DNA of 64,000 nucleotides from Microcebus murinus. Taxonomy: Eukaryota > Chordata > Mammalia > Primates > Cheirogaleidae. The notes below the pieces were generated by a model that was given only the letters and a program-made list of their open reading frames with translations, had not been told where the DNA came from and made no database searches. This document shows, one piece after another, positions 1-11,960 of this stretch. The stretch is taken from the NCBI RefSeq assembly GCF_040939455.1, contig NC_134104.1, forward strand, positions 12,237,501-12,301,500, written 5' to 3'. Both the position numbers and the translations under genes were made by a program. Position 1 is the stretch's first letter; every line of letters starts with the position of its first letter.

Positions 1-142
1 CCAGCTACTCAGGAGGCTGAGGCAGGAGGATCGCTTGAGCCCAGGAGTTTGAGGTTGCTGTGAGCTAGGCTGACGCCACGGTACTCACTCTAGCCTGGGC
101 AACAGAGTGAGACTCTGTCTCAAAAAATATATATATATATTT
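1..142 (+). repeat. Alu SINE, lemur type (3' part, cut by window start)
   Basis: Starts inside the right half of an Alu and runs through the strepsirrhine-type block CTAGGCTGACGCCACGG to the end of the element, CTCTGTCTCAAAAAA, then an (AT)n-rich tail. The left part is outside the window. It lies in HUNK intron 2, antisense to the gene. Confidence 0.9.
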
Positions 143-1770
143 ACAGGATGTTTAAAGATTTGCTTCTTTTAAATGATATTTAAATAGTTCCAGGTTAGAT
201 AATTAAATATTTAGATTTAATACGACAGGAAATGAGGGCACTGCTAGCATTAAGTTATGACATAACGACATAATACCAGCCTGACCAGGAACCAACCGCG
301 TTATTTAAAGCCTCTTCTAACACACAGAGCCGAAAGCCCTTTAAATCATTGTATCCATGCAGCCACAAAAATTCATCTTGAATCCTTTTGGACAATCCAA
401 TGTATTTCCTCAGAAATCTGCCCACCAGGGACTGCAGGGCCTCACTGAAATACTATACTCTGTTATTCACTTGAAAAAAAACCTAACCTCAAAATAATTT
501 ATGAAATGTATCCTACCTTTGCAGCTAAGGCTAAAATTCCCCACCACTGCAAGGGCTAACAGAAAAGAGCATACCGGTGGTCAACCAGACTATGAATGCC
601 AAAAGTTAGTGGTCTAGAGTCTTTGAAAGTCAAGACATGCCATTAGAGCCACCCATGGATATATTCTAAACGTCTCAATGTGATGTCTCCACCGCTTAAT
701 CACCTATGTCCGTGTGCGGTAACACACATCAACATTTCTTAGAGACAAAAAAGAAGAAATCCTCCTCAACAATGCGTATCATTTCCAACCTTCTTTAACT
801 TTAAAAGATCTGAGCCCTCCCCATTATAGGATGATGAATATATTTCCAAGGGGAGAAAGACAAAAAGTAGAAAGTCGGAGATCAGAGAAAGAAAAAGTAT
901 ACCGTCTTTGCGATCAAAACATTATTAAATTCATTGCTTTTGACATCCTGACAGTAACTGCACCGAGAGGGATTGGATATTGTTAAAATTGTTTTTAAAG
1001 GGTGGTTGAGAACTTCCTGCAGCAGAGGTCAGTATGCAATGTACGGCTTTCACCTGATTCTCCCTTCCTGTCCTTGAGCGGCTCGTTGCTCGTCGCATTT
1101 TTGACAGCACGAAACCCTTGGAAAAACACCCCAAGTCCCCCCAAAAGCTCTGCCCCTCACAGTTCCCCTGGTTCTACCTTCCACTGTGACCCGTGGACTC
1201 GGTAATGCAAACTGACTCATTCATGAGGTTTCTGCCGGTTGTCACCTTAGCAAACAAAAAGCCAGGCGTACTTAACGACCGACCGTCATTTTCCTAATAA
1301 TGGCAGAGCTATGACACTTCAGGCTACACAGGGTTATTGTTGGAAAGAGCCAAAAATAGCGTTATTCACTTAAAATTTCTGAATGTTCTCTTCCTCGCTG
1401 ATCTAAACCCAGAGAGTTCTAACAAAGCGTGATCTCATGACAACAATGTGTGACTAAGAAAATGTAGGTGAAGAGGTTCTCTGGCCTCAGGGAGGAGGAA
1501 ATCACAGGTCTCAATGGTGCCTGGCCCGGGCTGGCTCTGGGCAAGGACTTCCCCACAGTGTCCCTGGGTTTAGACACGACAGGGCAGAGCACCCCACGGT
1601 GCCATTCCCAATAGCAAGGAGACGGCTCTCCCCGCCTTGAAAGTCTCAGAGTTCCATTAAGTAAAAGCCTGGAAGCTGCTTTCTTCACTGATCAGAAGAT
1701 GAATGGCTTTCAACCAGGTAAAATTAGATTATCATTATTAAAATTAAAATTAGATTCGTCATTAAATGTT
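143..1770. other. HUNK intron 2, no feature recognised
   Basis: AT-rich to mixed intronic sequence. Short open frames here show no coding signature and no repeat family I can name. Confidence 0.6.
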
Positions 1771-1774
1771 GAAT

Positions 1775-2395
1775 TTTTTAAAAATACGTGTCTCCTCCAA
1801 AAGTTAAAACAGAAAGTTGCCACATGACCCAGCAATTCCACTTCCTGGAGCGGAGTCCTCCCAGAGAAAGGGCTTGTATGCACAAACACTTGTGTGCAAA
1901 TGCTCACGGCAGCAGTATTCGCAATAGCCAACATCTGGAAATAACCCAGGGTCCATCACATGATGAATGGATCCACAAGTTGTGGCGTGGCCATACAATG
2001 GAATATTATTCTGCCATAACAAAGAAGCAGGTACTGATAATGTGCTGTATAACACAGGCAAATCTGAAAAACATTATTCTAAGTGAAAGAAGCCAATCAC
2101 CAAAGACCACATTGTGTATGATTCCATTTCTATGAAATGTCCAGAAGAGGCAAATCCAGAGACAGAAAGTATATTAGGAGTTCCCAGAGGCTGGGGGCAG
2201 GGGGGAGTGGGGAGTGACTGCTAATGGGAACAGGGTTTCTTTTTCTTTGGGGGGGGGGTTATAAAAATATTCTAAAATTATATAGTGGTGATAGTTGCAC
2301 AACTCTGTGAATATACTAAAATCCACTGGATTATACACTTTTAAATAGCAAATTTTATAGCATGTGAATCACACTATAGTACTATAGTATATATA
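1775..2395 (+). repeat. L1M-type LINE fragment (ORF2 end and 3' UTR)
   Basis: A decayed reading frame at about 1790-2135 contains the C-terminal ORF2 pattern of old L1s (a DEWIHKLW...TMEYYSAI stretch). It is followed by 3' UTR-like sequence mentioning a G-rich run near 2250 and a stretch ending near TAAATAGCAAATTTTATAG. Mammalian-wide age is inferred from divergence. No target-site duplication is recognisable. Confidence 0.75.
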
Positions 2396-3045
2396 CACTA
2401 TAGTATATTAATCAAAAATGTCTTGACAAATGTGTACATATATGTTTATATATATATATATACACACACATATTTTATGCTTTGGTCTTGCTTTTTAAAA
2501 TGAGAACCATTTAAAAATGATTTTTAATTTTCTCAACAACCTAGAGTAATAATTGATTATAATTCTATGAAGGAAGAACCATGCATTTATTGGTAAAGCC
2601 AACACTGTTGGGAGGAAAAGAGGGCACTTTAATGTTTTGAAATGTATTTTGTTTTCATACAGTATTAAAAGTAGGCACCCACGACCAAGGGCAACATTGC
2701 TGAGAATGCTGTTTCCATTCACTTTCTTTGTGAAGCCCCTGCCTAGTAGGGGACAGGCTGGTAAAAACCAGCTGGACTTTCAAAATTACTTGCAAGGTTG
2801 GTTTGGCTTATGGGGAATACCCGATTAATTTCAATGGCAAGTTGACAATACGAATGGTGATCCAGTTCAATTGAATAAAATAGCCACTGAGCAGCAGCTA
2901 CCACATGTACAGCAAATTCAATGGAAGCACCATCCCTAGCACTGGTGGAAAATAATCTCATGCCATCTTAACACGGGTGCTTCTTTCAGCCCCACCCCCA
3001 CCACCTCCCCACCCCCCCAGCAACTGACCCCATCAGGCTGCAAAT
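2396..3045. other. HUNK intron 2, AT repeats and unique sequence
   Basis: Contains near-palindromic ACTATAGTA repeats (about 2372-2408), a (TA)n(CA)n tract at about 2445-2472, then unique sequence. A C-rich patch lies at about 2990-3020. No gene seen. Confidence 0.55.
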
Positions 3046-3049
3046 AATA

Positions 3050-3310
3050 AAAAGAACAGCAGCCAACACTTACGTGGTGCCCACAAGGTACCAAACGCTA
3101 TTCCAGGCCCTTTCTATGCATTAACTCATTGACCCTACACCAACCAAGAGAGAAGCGTCATTATTATTCCCATTTCACAGATGAAGAGACCAAGGTTCAG
3201 AGAAGTTAAGTAACTTGCTCAAGGTCAAACACTACTAAAGGCCAGAGGCAGGACACAAGCCCCGCCACTCTGGCTTTTGATGTCACTCTTTTAACCCCCA
3301 CACTGGCATT
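3050..3310 (-). repeat. MIR SINE
   Basis: Reverse complement of a MIR: the core CCCATTTCACAGATGAAGAG is followed by the GTTAAGTAACTTGCTCAAGG segment and the tRNA-related end (CTGGCTTTTGA...TCTTTTAACC). It is about 150 bp below the exon 2 donor, in intron 2. Confidence 0.85.
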
Positions 3311-3455
3311 AACCCAGTACAAAACAATTCCATGGAATAAAAATGTGGGAGAACTGTAAAACAGACTATAACTACCCAGCCTTGCTTGGGGCACGCTGAA
3401 GCACAGTGTCGCTCTTTGGGCGCGGAGACGGGGGGCGGGGGAGGGGGACGCTTAC

Positions 3456-3748
3456 CTGTGGACCACCCCAGCCCGGTGCAGGTGCTCCACGGCAGAGATG
3501 AGCTGCCTGATGTATCTGCGGGCTTCGGCCTCCTCCAGCCGCTTCTTCTCGTAGATCTTGTGCATCAGGTTGCCGCCCGGGCACAGCTCCATGACCAGGT
3601 AGTAGCTGTTTTCCGTCTCCAAGATGTCAAGGAGCTGTGTGATGTTGGGGTGGCGGATCATCTGCTGGATCTGCCCCTCTCGCCGCAGGTTTTTGGTGAC
3701 ATAGGTGTCCTTTTTGGCTCTCTTCTTATCGATGACTTTTATGGCCAC
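3456..3748 (-). CDS. HUNK: HUNK coding exon 2 (residues 88-184, codon 185 split)
   Basis: Second coding exon. Upstream on the minus strand is a pyrimidine tract ending CTCCTTAG, then GTGGCCATAAAA (V88 A I K91). K91 is the ATP-binding catalytic lysine of the VAIK motif. The C-helix region follows, with E111 the likely salt-bridge glutamate. The hinge is YYLVMELCPGGNL, with M140 in the gatekeeper position. The aE helix and AGVVH end the exon, which is 293 nt (97 codons plus two bases). The donor is CACAG|GTAAGC, so the Arg of the HRD motif is split in phase 2. The catalytic Asp, DFG loop and C-lobe are on exons outside the window. No frameshift or stop is present. Residue 161 is Ala; I remember Ser in human HUNK. 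Confidence 0.96.
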
Positions 3749-4995
3749 CTAAGGAGAAACCAAGAACATGCCTGTTATCAGACACGGCAGGCAAAGGTGG
3801 TCCCTTGGCTACTCACGGGAACCCTGGGAAAATAAGATCACTATTAATCTGCAATAGGAGAAACGCCTTATTTAAACAGCATCAAGGGGGGTAGGGGGAA
3901 GAAAAATATAATATATCAGGAAAAATCAAAAGATTCAATTATTTAAAAAGAGACTGGAATTGACTTAAGCAAACTTGCGTGGCTGTCTGGAAGGATCCGT
4001 GAAGGGTTAATGTCAAACGTATTTCTCTGCAGGAGAAGGTGGATGAAAAAGCCAATTTCTCTGGCAGCAAAGGGTTTCCCTTGTCTCTCTCAGCCCATCG
4101 TCTCCTCCAGATCTGGTCCCCCCCCACACACACCCCTGCTTCTGAAACGGGTATTAATAAATCTGCCCCCCAGTCTTAGTTCTGGGGTGTGGCTGGGGAC
4201 AGGGGTGCACTGCCCAACGCTGCAGCACCCCTGGCCTTTCCCCACCCGTTCTCCACCCTGCACAGGTGCTGAGCCCTCCAGTGTCCCTGGCCCCTAGTGT
4301 CCACGTCTTCCCCTTGGCGAATGACCTCCCAGGGGAGCTCCCGGTCCCGCTGTTAGGACCCAACCTGCAGAGTCACATCTCAGCTACCCACAGGAGGCTC
4401 CTCCTGGGTTGTCTCCCCCACAACCGACTTGTCATGAAAGGTAGGGCGGGAGGGAGGGAGGGAAAAACAGAGGGAAACATGAAGGGACAGAAGGGAAGGC
4501 CAGACTGTCTTTTCCGCCTACATCTGCATCTGTCCCCAACTGTTCCCCATCCTCTGAGAGGAGTCGTCTCTCCACTCACCGAGCCCTAAGACACACCATT
4601 GCTTTCGCCCTGTCTTTCTTTCGTCTTCATTCCCTTCTCTACTGCAACCAGCCATTGACTGGATGGCAATTGCTTCTCCCCCTCCTTCCTTCCTCCCTGC
4701 TCCCCTCCCCCTCCCCTCCGGCTGTCTGGTTCATTCCGGACCTTGCCCCCCAGCACCCGTCGCAGCACTGTCTCTAAGTGAGATGAGGACGCTCTCGTGC
4801 CTGGCTATGGGGCCACTGGGTGCAGGACGCAGACAGTGGACATTCCGTTTCTATTTATTCCCTGTTTTCGTGAATTATACTTTCAACCTGTTTCACAGTG
4901 CACTTGAAATACATCGTATGCAATATGCAATATACAGAGGAACAAGCATATAGAGAAATAAATGACAGATAGATCGGTAAATAAACGCAGGTAAA
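3749..4995. other. HUNK intron 1, exon 2-proximal unique sequence
   Basis: Unique-looking intronic sequence with C- and T-rich patches and a short (GGGA)n run at about 4445-4465. I see no gene and no repeat I can name. Confidence 0.5.
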
Positions 4996-4999
4996 TACA

Positions 5000-5325
5000 T
5001 GATTTCAGCCAGAGGCTCCAACATTCTTTTGTGGTCATGGTTCCTGATGAAATAAATAAATAAATAAAAGTCTGAGATGCAACGCGCCGCATGGTGGCCA
5101 TAGTTCATAATAATGTATTGTACACTTGAAAGCTGTCGCACGAGTAGATCTTTTTAACGTTCCCACCATACACACAGGATAAACGACAGCCCTGTGAGGT
5201 GACGGATGTGTTTGTTCTTGAGCGTGACTGTGGTCACCATTTCACAACACAAGGCCACACCAGACACCCTGAACACATGCGGTATCTATCTGTCCATTAA
5301 ACCTCAATAAAGCTGGAAAAATACT
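5000..5325 (+). repeat. L1M-type 3' end fragment
   Basis: Matches the 3' tail pattern of old L1s: a segment with TAATGTATTGTACACTTGAAA, then GAGGTGACGGATGTGTTTG and an ending CCTCAATAAAGCTGGAAAAA. Strongly diverged and 5'-truncated. Confidence 0.7.
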
Positions 5326-5329
5326 TTTT

Positions 5330-6285
5330 AAAAGGTGGAGAGGAGTCCAAATCAAAGGCAGACTTTAAATTTAGGAAAAAAAAAAAAAGAATAAATAAAT
5401 AAGTGTGTGGAAGCTCTTCGGGGTCCCTGGCGTCGTCCCCATCAGCCCCTCCGCTGTCCAGCCCCGAGGCCAGGCTCTCCCTCCCGGGCAGGTGTCCCTG
5501 CTCCCCCAACACCCACTCTGCCACTCTCCGTACCCTCGTCACCCCCTTCACCCACTCAAGCGTCCCCGTCCTTCAGAGGCTAACTGGGGCACCACCTCCC
5601 TTCCGGACAGATTCCCCTAAACTCACCTACCCTGTGATGCACACGCACGGGGCATCCGTGGTGAGAATTACCGGGGGGGCCCCCACCCCTTTGCAGCACA
5701 CGGTCCGTTATCAATATTCAGTGGCCCGTAAGTGACTGACCGATGGCATCGTCAATGCAAAAATGGCTGTTAACAGCTTCATCTACTCTCTCCTCTGGAG
5801 AAACAAGTCTCGTTTTAATAGAGACGTTCGGGGGACTGAACAGGCCCAAAAGCCTTGTCCTGGCGGCCGGGGGGGTCTGGTCTGTCCCAAGTCAGCTGGG
5901 CCCTTGCTCTCAGCCCACAGAAGCTAAAGTCACATTCCTGCTGTGTTTGGCCCCAAGTAGTACTAGAGATGCTAAATTAACTGTACTTATTCCTGACACC
6001 CCCCCAAAAATATATATATATACACACACACACATATATATCCATATCCATCCTCTTGGGTAAGTGGGGGGAGAGAGAGATGATGAAAAATACAATTAGG
6101 TATTGTCTTCACTTGACTCTGTTGCAATGTTTAAAAAATTACACCCTTCAGCAATGAAATTCTTAAAAGTGCTGTGAATAAACAACACTCTATAAGCCTG
6201 GCAGTAATACAATCTGCCCTTTTTTTTAACAGAGCCCACGATTGTTGTTAGGATAATTTATTTAGTTAGCGCTTTAACTACCTAT
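5330..6285. other. HUNK intron 1, no gene recognised
   Basis: C-rich unique sequence, then an (TA)n(CA)n(TA)n dinucleotide tract at about 6008-6045. Nothing else recognised. Confidence 0.5.
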
Positions 6286-6289
6286 ACTA

Positions 6290-6655
6290 GGTTGCATAAT
6301 GGCTACCAAAAGATATTAAGTCTTAATCCCTGGATTGTGTCCATGTGACTTTATTTGGGAAAAGTCTTTGCAGATGCAATTAAGTGAAGAATTTTCAAGT
6401 GAGATTAACCTGGATTCTCCAGGTGGCCCTTATTGTCCTCACAGTGTCCTTATAAAACAGAGGCAGCAGGAGCTTCAGCACAAATGAACGGAAAGAATGA
6501 CGTGGGAAGAAGGAAGCAGAGCTGGAGTGATGGGGCCATGAGCCAAGGAATGCTGGCAGCCACCAGAAGCTGGAAGAGGCGAGGAAGGATCTTCCCCTAG
6601 AGGCTCCTGCTGACAACTTAATTTTAAACTTCCACCTCCAAAACTGTGAGGCTGC
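6290..6655 (+). repeat. MLT1-like (ERVL-MaLR) LTR
   Basis: Old LTR of the MaLR type, antisense to HUNK. The pattern includes TTAATCCCTGGATTGTG near the 5' end, TTTGCAGATGCAATTAAG, GTGTCCTTATAAAA, and the 3' block with CTTCCACCTCCAAAACTGTGAG. It is a variant close to the one at 7330-7782. Confidence 0.75.
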
Positions 6656-6659
6656 CCCT

Positions 6660-7325
6660 CGGGAATGCATTTCCAAACATGGTGGGCACCTCCTTGGTGG
6701 CCGTGAATGATGTCACCTTTTTCCTATCTCCCTCTCCTCTCCCTCCCTGTGCTTCCCCCCATGCCCATGCGACCCACAGGGAGCGAAGTCGCCACAAGCT
6801 CCCTCCCAGGTCCACCCCCAGGGTTCAAACAGCCCACGCCAGGGTTTTGGACCTCCAACCTCTTTGTCAAAGTGGGACCCCGTGAAGCTCCAGTAACTGG
6901 CTAGCAAATGTCTACAGTGCAGACCCCTCGGAACAGAAAGGAGGGTACAGGTGGCCCCTTCCATGAGGTTGGACCGTCATTATCGCTCGCCATGGTATGA
7001 TTATCACAACCGTAACAATCAGTGCTTCGTTCCAACACGCTGGGCTCAGGTGTGCACACCGGCCCTCCTCCGGGTGGTCCTTCCTGTACTTCATACTTCT
7101 GAGCAAACGCAGCATTTCCAAACACGTCTCCCAGCTTCTCTCTCTTCTTGCTCTTCTTAGAGCCCATCCTCCTCCCTTACCTGAAGGTGGAGGGCCAAGC
7201 CAATGAAGTGATCCACGGTGCTGGGGGACACCCAGTGGAAACCCCTTCAGCCTCGCATCCTAACACCAGCCTGTCCAGCTCTGGCCCTGAGCATCCTACA
7301 GAGGCCTTCTGTGAAGGGGCCTCGT
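6660..7325. other. HUNK intron 1, no gene recognised
   Basis: Mixed, moderately GC-rich intronic sequence between two MLT1-like LTRs. Open frames here overlap one another on both strands and look like noise. Confidence 0.5.
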
Positions 7326-7329
7326 ATTT

Positions 7330-7782
7330 GGGTAGCCCAAAAAAATGGTCCCCCAGAGTTAGGTCCACATCCTAATTCCTGGGACCTGGAACTGTTATCT
7401 AATTTGGGGAAAGGGTCTTTGCAGATATAATGAAGTTAAGGGTCTTGAGATGAGGAGACTGCCCTGGGTTGACTGGGTGAGCCCTAAATGTCATCACAAG
7501 TGTCTTTAGAGGGAGGAGATCAGACCGACAGGTGCACAGAGGGGCAGGCAATGTGAAGACAGAGACAGAGACTGACACGGCCACCAGCAGCTGGAAGACA
7601 CCAAGTCCAGACCTCCCCTTGGGGCTCTGGAGGGAGCTCAGTCCTGCTGACACCTTGATTTTGGCCCCAAGAAACTGATTTGGGGCTCCCAGCCTCCAGG
7701 CTGTGAGAGAATAATTTTGCATTGCTTTAAGCCGCCAAGTTTGTGGTAATCTGTTATAGCAGCACCAGGAAACGAACACACC
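7330..7782 (+). repeat. MLT1-like (ERVL-MaLR) LTR
   Basis: Near-complete old LTR. Key blocks are TAGGTCCACATCCTAATTCC, GGTCTTTGCAGATATAATGA, CAGCCTCCAGGCTGTGAGAG, and the 3' end AAGCCGCCAAGTTTGTGGTA followed by AGCAGCACCAGGAAACG. Antisense to HUNK. Confidence 0.8.
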
Positions 7783-8401
7783 AGGTGCATGCCCCACCAC
7801 TGTCTGATGTCTTGGTTCCCAAGTTCTACTGGTCAAGAGCTCCCCCATGAAATCCCTGAAGCCACTTCGTCTGGAGGAAGGTCTCCTGTTAAGCTCCCTC
7901 TCCATTTTCAAACCTGCTTGTTACCTGCTTGTTTTCATTCACCCCCTGACTTACAAGCTCTGCACTGATGATACTAAAAATGGAATGCTGTCCTTGATTA
8001 CACGAAACCACTTAATCAACTCCATCTATAACTGAAATGGGGGGAAATGAATAGAAAATTAAGGAAAAGTCAATCAGTGATGGCCAAAGGAAGGCATCTA
8101 AATTAATTTGACAGCTAAGAGAGATCTGCAGGCAAAGCAGATCTAACACTGATCCCACCTGAGTAAAAGCCCAGTGCAATGATGGGTCTCTAGCTGGAAA
8201 ATAAACTGCTTCCGTCAGGAGAGTTTTAAAGAGTGAAATTAAATCTGGTATCGAATGGCAGTAAAACAAGCAAGTTTAGCGTGTCCTGGACAACAGGAGT
8301 GGTGACACCACACACGAATGGCTGTTAACCAACGCTGAAGATTCACTCACTCATGTGAGGACAGAGTCCCAGCCAGTGCTGTCAGGAACTCCCAATCCAG
8401 T

Positions 8402-8402
8402 T

Positions 8403-8434
<32 letters not shown>

Positions 8435-8435
8435 G
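8402..8435. repeat. (GT)n microsatellite
   Basis: About 34 bp of nearly pure GT dinucleotides with one early TT interruption. Confidence 0.95.
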
Positions 8436-10040
8436 GAGTATCGAAGCCTGGACATCATCCTGAGCACATTGAGAAAAACAATTTTCTGTGAAAAGTCAGT
8501 AAGACTAATAAGGCTCCAGCCCTTTGACAGATCCAAATTGCAAAGCCTCCCAAAATTTTACAAAGGAACCCATTTTCAAAGATCGCCCCCGTATTTCCAA
8601 CAAGATGCATAGCAAAGTCTTGCAGTGGTGGAAAATTAGCAGAGAGAGAATAGCAAAACTCCAATGTACAACAGTTGAAAGAGATTATTCATCAACTTCT
8701 TTCATTAATTAAGAAATAGCCTTTCTTACAACATGGCAACTCCCACCCTGCCCCTTCCCCGCCAAAAAGAAAAAAAAAGAAAAAAGAAATGCCTACCAAT
8801 GATGACAGATAACATCAGCAAACCAACCTTTAAATAAATAGCCAAGCTCATAAGAAAGAAAAGGAAATCCCCTAAGGCCAAGAAATCACTGGAGCAGCTA
8901 TAGGGGTGCAGAAATACTAGACACAGGAGAGACAGGAGGAGAGGACAGCCAAGGGAGGGCACAGAAGGGGTGATCAGTCACCTCCCCAGCACAGGGAGGA
9001 GCAGGAAAGGACAGCATGAATCCCAGTCCCATTGGGAGAGGGGACATTTGCTAACCATCAAGGAAATCATGCTTGATGGCCTTTGTTATACATTAGGAGA
9101 AAAAAATCCAATGTAGAATTTTACTTAGAATGAGGGTTGCACAAAATCATCTGGGCCTGGTAATGCATCCAATAATGGTAAACACCTCCATAAACCAAAT
9201 TGGTCCCTAAGATAATGTGCATAAAGAAAGCCCCTAGTACAATGTCTTGCCTATAGGAAGGGCTCCTTAAATTGGCGCTGTTATCATCATTACCAATTTA
9301 CTTTCAATGAATCAAAATGCAGAAAGGGTGGAAAAGTATTCAGGCTCAGTTTGGCTAAGGAAAAGATGTGCATTTTTTTTTTTTACTAGTGGTTTTAGCA
9401 TATTAAAAGAAGAAGCCTGAACCACATTTCAGTGTTTTGAACTCTCTGGAATAGAGCTGCTTCTAAATCCCAAGGCGGTGGTTTCCTATCAGGCTAGACT
9501 CTCATCTTCTTTAAATATTGACTTAGTTGAGACTGTCTACATAGGATCAGAGTTAACAGGATTTTAAATTCATCCCTTCATCCTGGATCACCCTTCACTG
9601 CCTTTAAAATTCATTACTCTGAAACATATCAAGAACTGATGCATCCAATCTCCAAAATGAAAAGTCAGATGTAAAATGGATCTTTGAAAAAAAATGTTGA
9701 TCAAAGGGACTTCTCTTCAACATCACAAAAACATACATACATGGTTTACACATTACACAATGTGCTGTACTCTAGAAAGTTCATAGTCTTCCCCAAATCA
9801 AAGTGCTTTTACACCATGTTTTAAATAATCAAAATGCACAGGGAATGGGGGCCATGATCAACTAAATTTCCTTTTCACATGGAAATTAGCCAAAAAAAAA
9901 AAAAAAAAAAGCTTTCCTTCCAGAACTCTTTGGTTTCTTAATGAATACTGTACACTAAACTCAAATGAATCTTTCCTTCTTCAACAAACACTTATTATGC
10001 ACCTAAAATACAACTGTCACTATTTTAGGTGACAAGTGTA
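8436..10040. other. HUNK intron 1, mostly unique sequence
   Basis: AT-rich intronic DNA with an A-rich tract near 8764-8788, poly-T near 9373 and poly-A at 9893-9910. A weak MIR-like stretch is present at about 9200-9300. No gene seen. Confidence 0.5.
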
Positions 10041-10042
10041 TG

Positions 10043-10257
10043 AAGGTTGAGCATCTCTAATCTGAAAATCCAAAATTCTCCAAAATCCAAGACTTTCTGA
10101 ACACCACCTTGATGCCCAAAGGAAATGATCATTGGAGTATTTCAGACTTTCAAATTAGGGATGCCCAAATTTAATGCAAATATTCCAAAACCTGAAAATA
10201 TCCAAAATCCAAAATATTTCTGGTTCCAAGCCTTTCAGGTAAGGGATACCTCACCTA
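10043..10257 (+). mobile_element. MER2/Tigger-like DNA transposon remnant (MITE)
   Basis: Ends are imperfect inverted repeats: AGGTTGAGCATCTCTAATC at the left and AAGGGATACCTCACCT at the right. The interior is rich in the repeated phrase AAAATCCAAAAT, as in MER2-type non-autonomous pogo/Tigger elements. It has no transposase frame. Strand is by resemblance only, since the element is near-symmetric at its ends. Confidence 0.75.
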
Positions 10258-10344
10258 TACTATGAAAGAGTCATGAATCTTCAGGCCCATTTGAGGGGGG
10301 ATAATTCAGATTCTTTGTAGTGGTTTAAGATTACCCTCTCCTTT

Positions 10345-10725
10345 GAACTGAACTGTATATGTTGAAGTCTTAACCCCCAATGAGACTGTTTTTGCAGATA
10401 GAGTTTTTAAAGAGGTTACTAAGGTTAAGTGAGGTCATAAGAGAGGGGCCCTAATCCAATAGGTCTGGTGTCCTTATGGGAGGAGGAAGAGACCAGCGAG
10501 CTTGCTCTCTCTCTCTCCCAGAGCTTAAACAGAAAAGGCCATGTGGGGACACAGCCAAAAGGAGGCCATCTGGAAGCCAAGGACAGAGGCCTTGAGAGAG
10601 ACAGCTCTGCTGGCACCTTGATCTTAGACTTCCAATCTCCAGAACTGTGAGAAAAATAAATTTCTGTTTGTTTAGGCCACCCAGTCTACAGTATTTTGTA
10701 ATGGCAGCCTGAGCCGACTAATGGA
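10345..10725 (+). repeat. MLT1 LTR
   Basis: Starts near TTGAAGTCTTAACCCCCAAT and contains AGGTTAAGTGAGGTCATAAG. It ends with TTAGGCCACCCAGTCTACAG and AGCAGCCTGAGCCGACTAAT. This is the standard MLT1A/B layout, antisense to HUNK. Confidence 0.88.
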
Positions 10726-10869
10726 CCATCTGAGCATCCTACAATCCTATGGGGTTTCCTACAGAAAAGCAAAAACGTACACAAGAACAAAAGCTCATTT
10801 ACCGAGAGCCGGGGTCAGATCCTAGAGTTTCTCTTCTCTAGGAAGAGACCCCCCCCCCTGTTTTCCACC

Positions 10870-11085
10870 TTCCGGCAGTTTGCAGTATCACAGCACAGCT
10901 GCTGGGCACGTGGACTTTAAAGCCAGGCGCCATGACTTCAAACCCTTCTCTGCCACTTGCCAGCCGGGACCTCTCTAAGCCTTGTTTCCCCACTTGTTTC
11001 AAAAGCAGAGGCGAGGGAGGGGGGGAGTAAGTGCCTACCTCATAGGGATGCTCGAGAAACAAATGAGAAACTCACAAAGGGCATT
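10870..11085 (+). repeat. MIR SINE
   Basis: Forward-oriented MIR: TTCAAACCCTTCTCTGCCAC marks the tRNA-like half, then a core like CCTCTCTAAGCCTTGTTTCC, then GTGCCTACCTCATAGGGATG. Confidence 0.8.
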
Positions 11086-11379
11086 TAGCAGCAGGAGCGT
11101 TCATCAGTGTTGCATGTTTTGTACATGATCAATAGGTAGAAATGGAAGCAAGGAAGCCCCTGCCTCTCCCCTCGCCAGGATCCCCGGTGCCATCCTGGCT
11201 GCTCAGTCCAAGAGGACACCCTCCCTGCTGACCCCCACTTCCCTTGGCCTTCCGGTCCCCGGCCTCCTACTTCTCCTCCCACCCCCCTCCCTGCTCCTCA
11301 CACTAGGGACATAGGCACCCACCTCCTCCCCTTGTGTGACTCCAGTGACGCCATCGCTGATGAGTGCCCACACCTGTCC

Positions 11380-11960
11380 TGCTCACGCCCCTTCCTGAGC
11401 TCTGCCATGCCTACAGCCACCTCCACTTGGATGTTCTGCGGGCCCCCGCAACCTGTCACCTCCCCCTGGGGTTCCCCAGCTCAGCCAACAGCACCACCAT
11501 CCACAGATGGCCCCAACTGTGTGTCCTCCTCCACCCACCCACCCCTAACCCCATATCTCATTAATCACCAGGCTGGTCAAGTCCACCTCCTAAACTCTCC
11601 GGTCCCTTTCCTCTCCTTCCCCATCCCCCATGGGCACCATCCCTGCTAATCTCCTGCCTCCTGTCCCCCACCCCCACCCAGACTGCCTGGAATTCCCTCC
11701 CACACTGGCGCTAGCTCCCAACTCCCAGCTTCCAACTCCCACTCCTCTCTCTGGTCTCAGGTTACCCTTTGCTTCCCCACTGCTGGCTTGGTTGGCTGTC
11801 ACACCCATCACACACACGCTCAGCTGTTTGAGACAGGAAGGCAGAACTGCCTGGCCGCCCAGCACCTAGCCCAGAGCTCGGCTCATCAACAGTGAGGGAG
11901 GGAAGGAGGGAATGAATGAATGAATGAATGAATGAATGAATGAATGAATGAATGGAAAAT
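11380..11960 (+). repeat. L2-like fragment ending in (GAAT)n
   Basis: Diverged C/T-rich L2-like sequence. Its 3' end passes through CCTAGCCCAGAGCTCGGCTC into a perfect (GAAT)n array at 11910-11955, as L2 tails often do. The assignment of the 5' portion is tentative. Confidence 0.6.
11910..11955. repeat. (GAAT)n microsatellite
   Basis: Eleven or so uninterrupted tetranucleotide units at the tail of an L2-like fragment. Confidence 0.95.

Noticed and set aside
3386..3835. 149-codon plus-strand frame over exon 2
   Set aside because: Antisense to the real HUNK exon; the exon's splice sites and kinase motifs decide the strand.
7399..7911. 170-codon minus-strand frame
   Set aside because: Mostly the reverse strand of an MLT1-like LTR.
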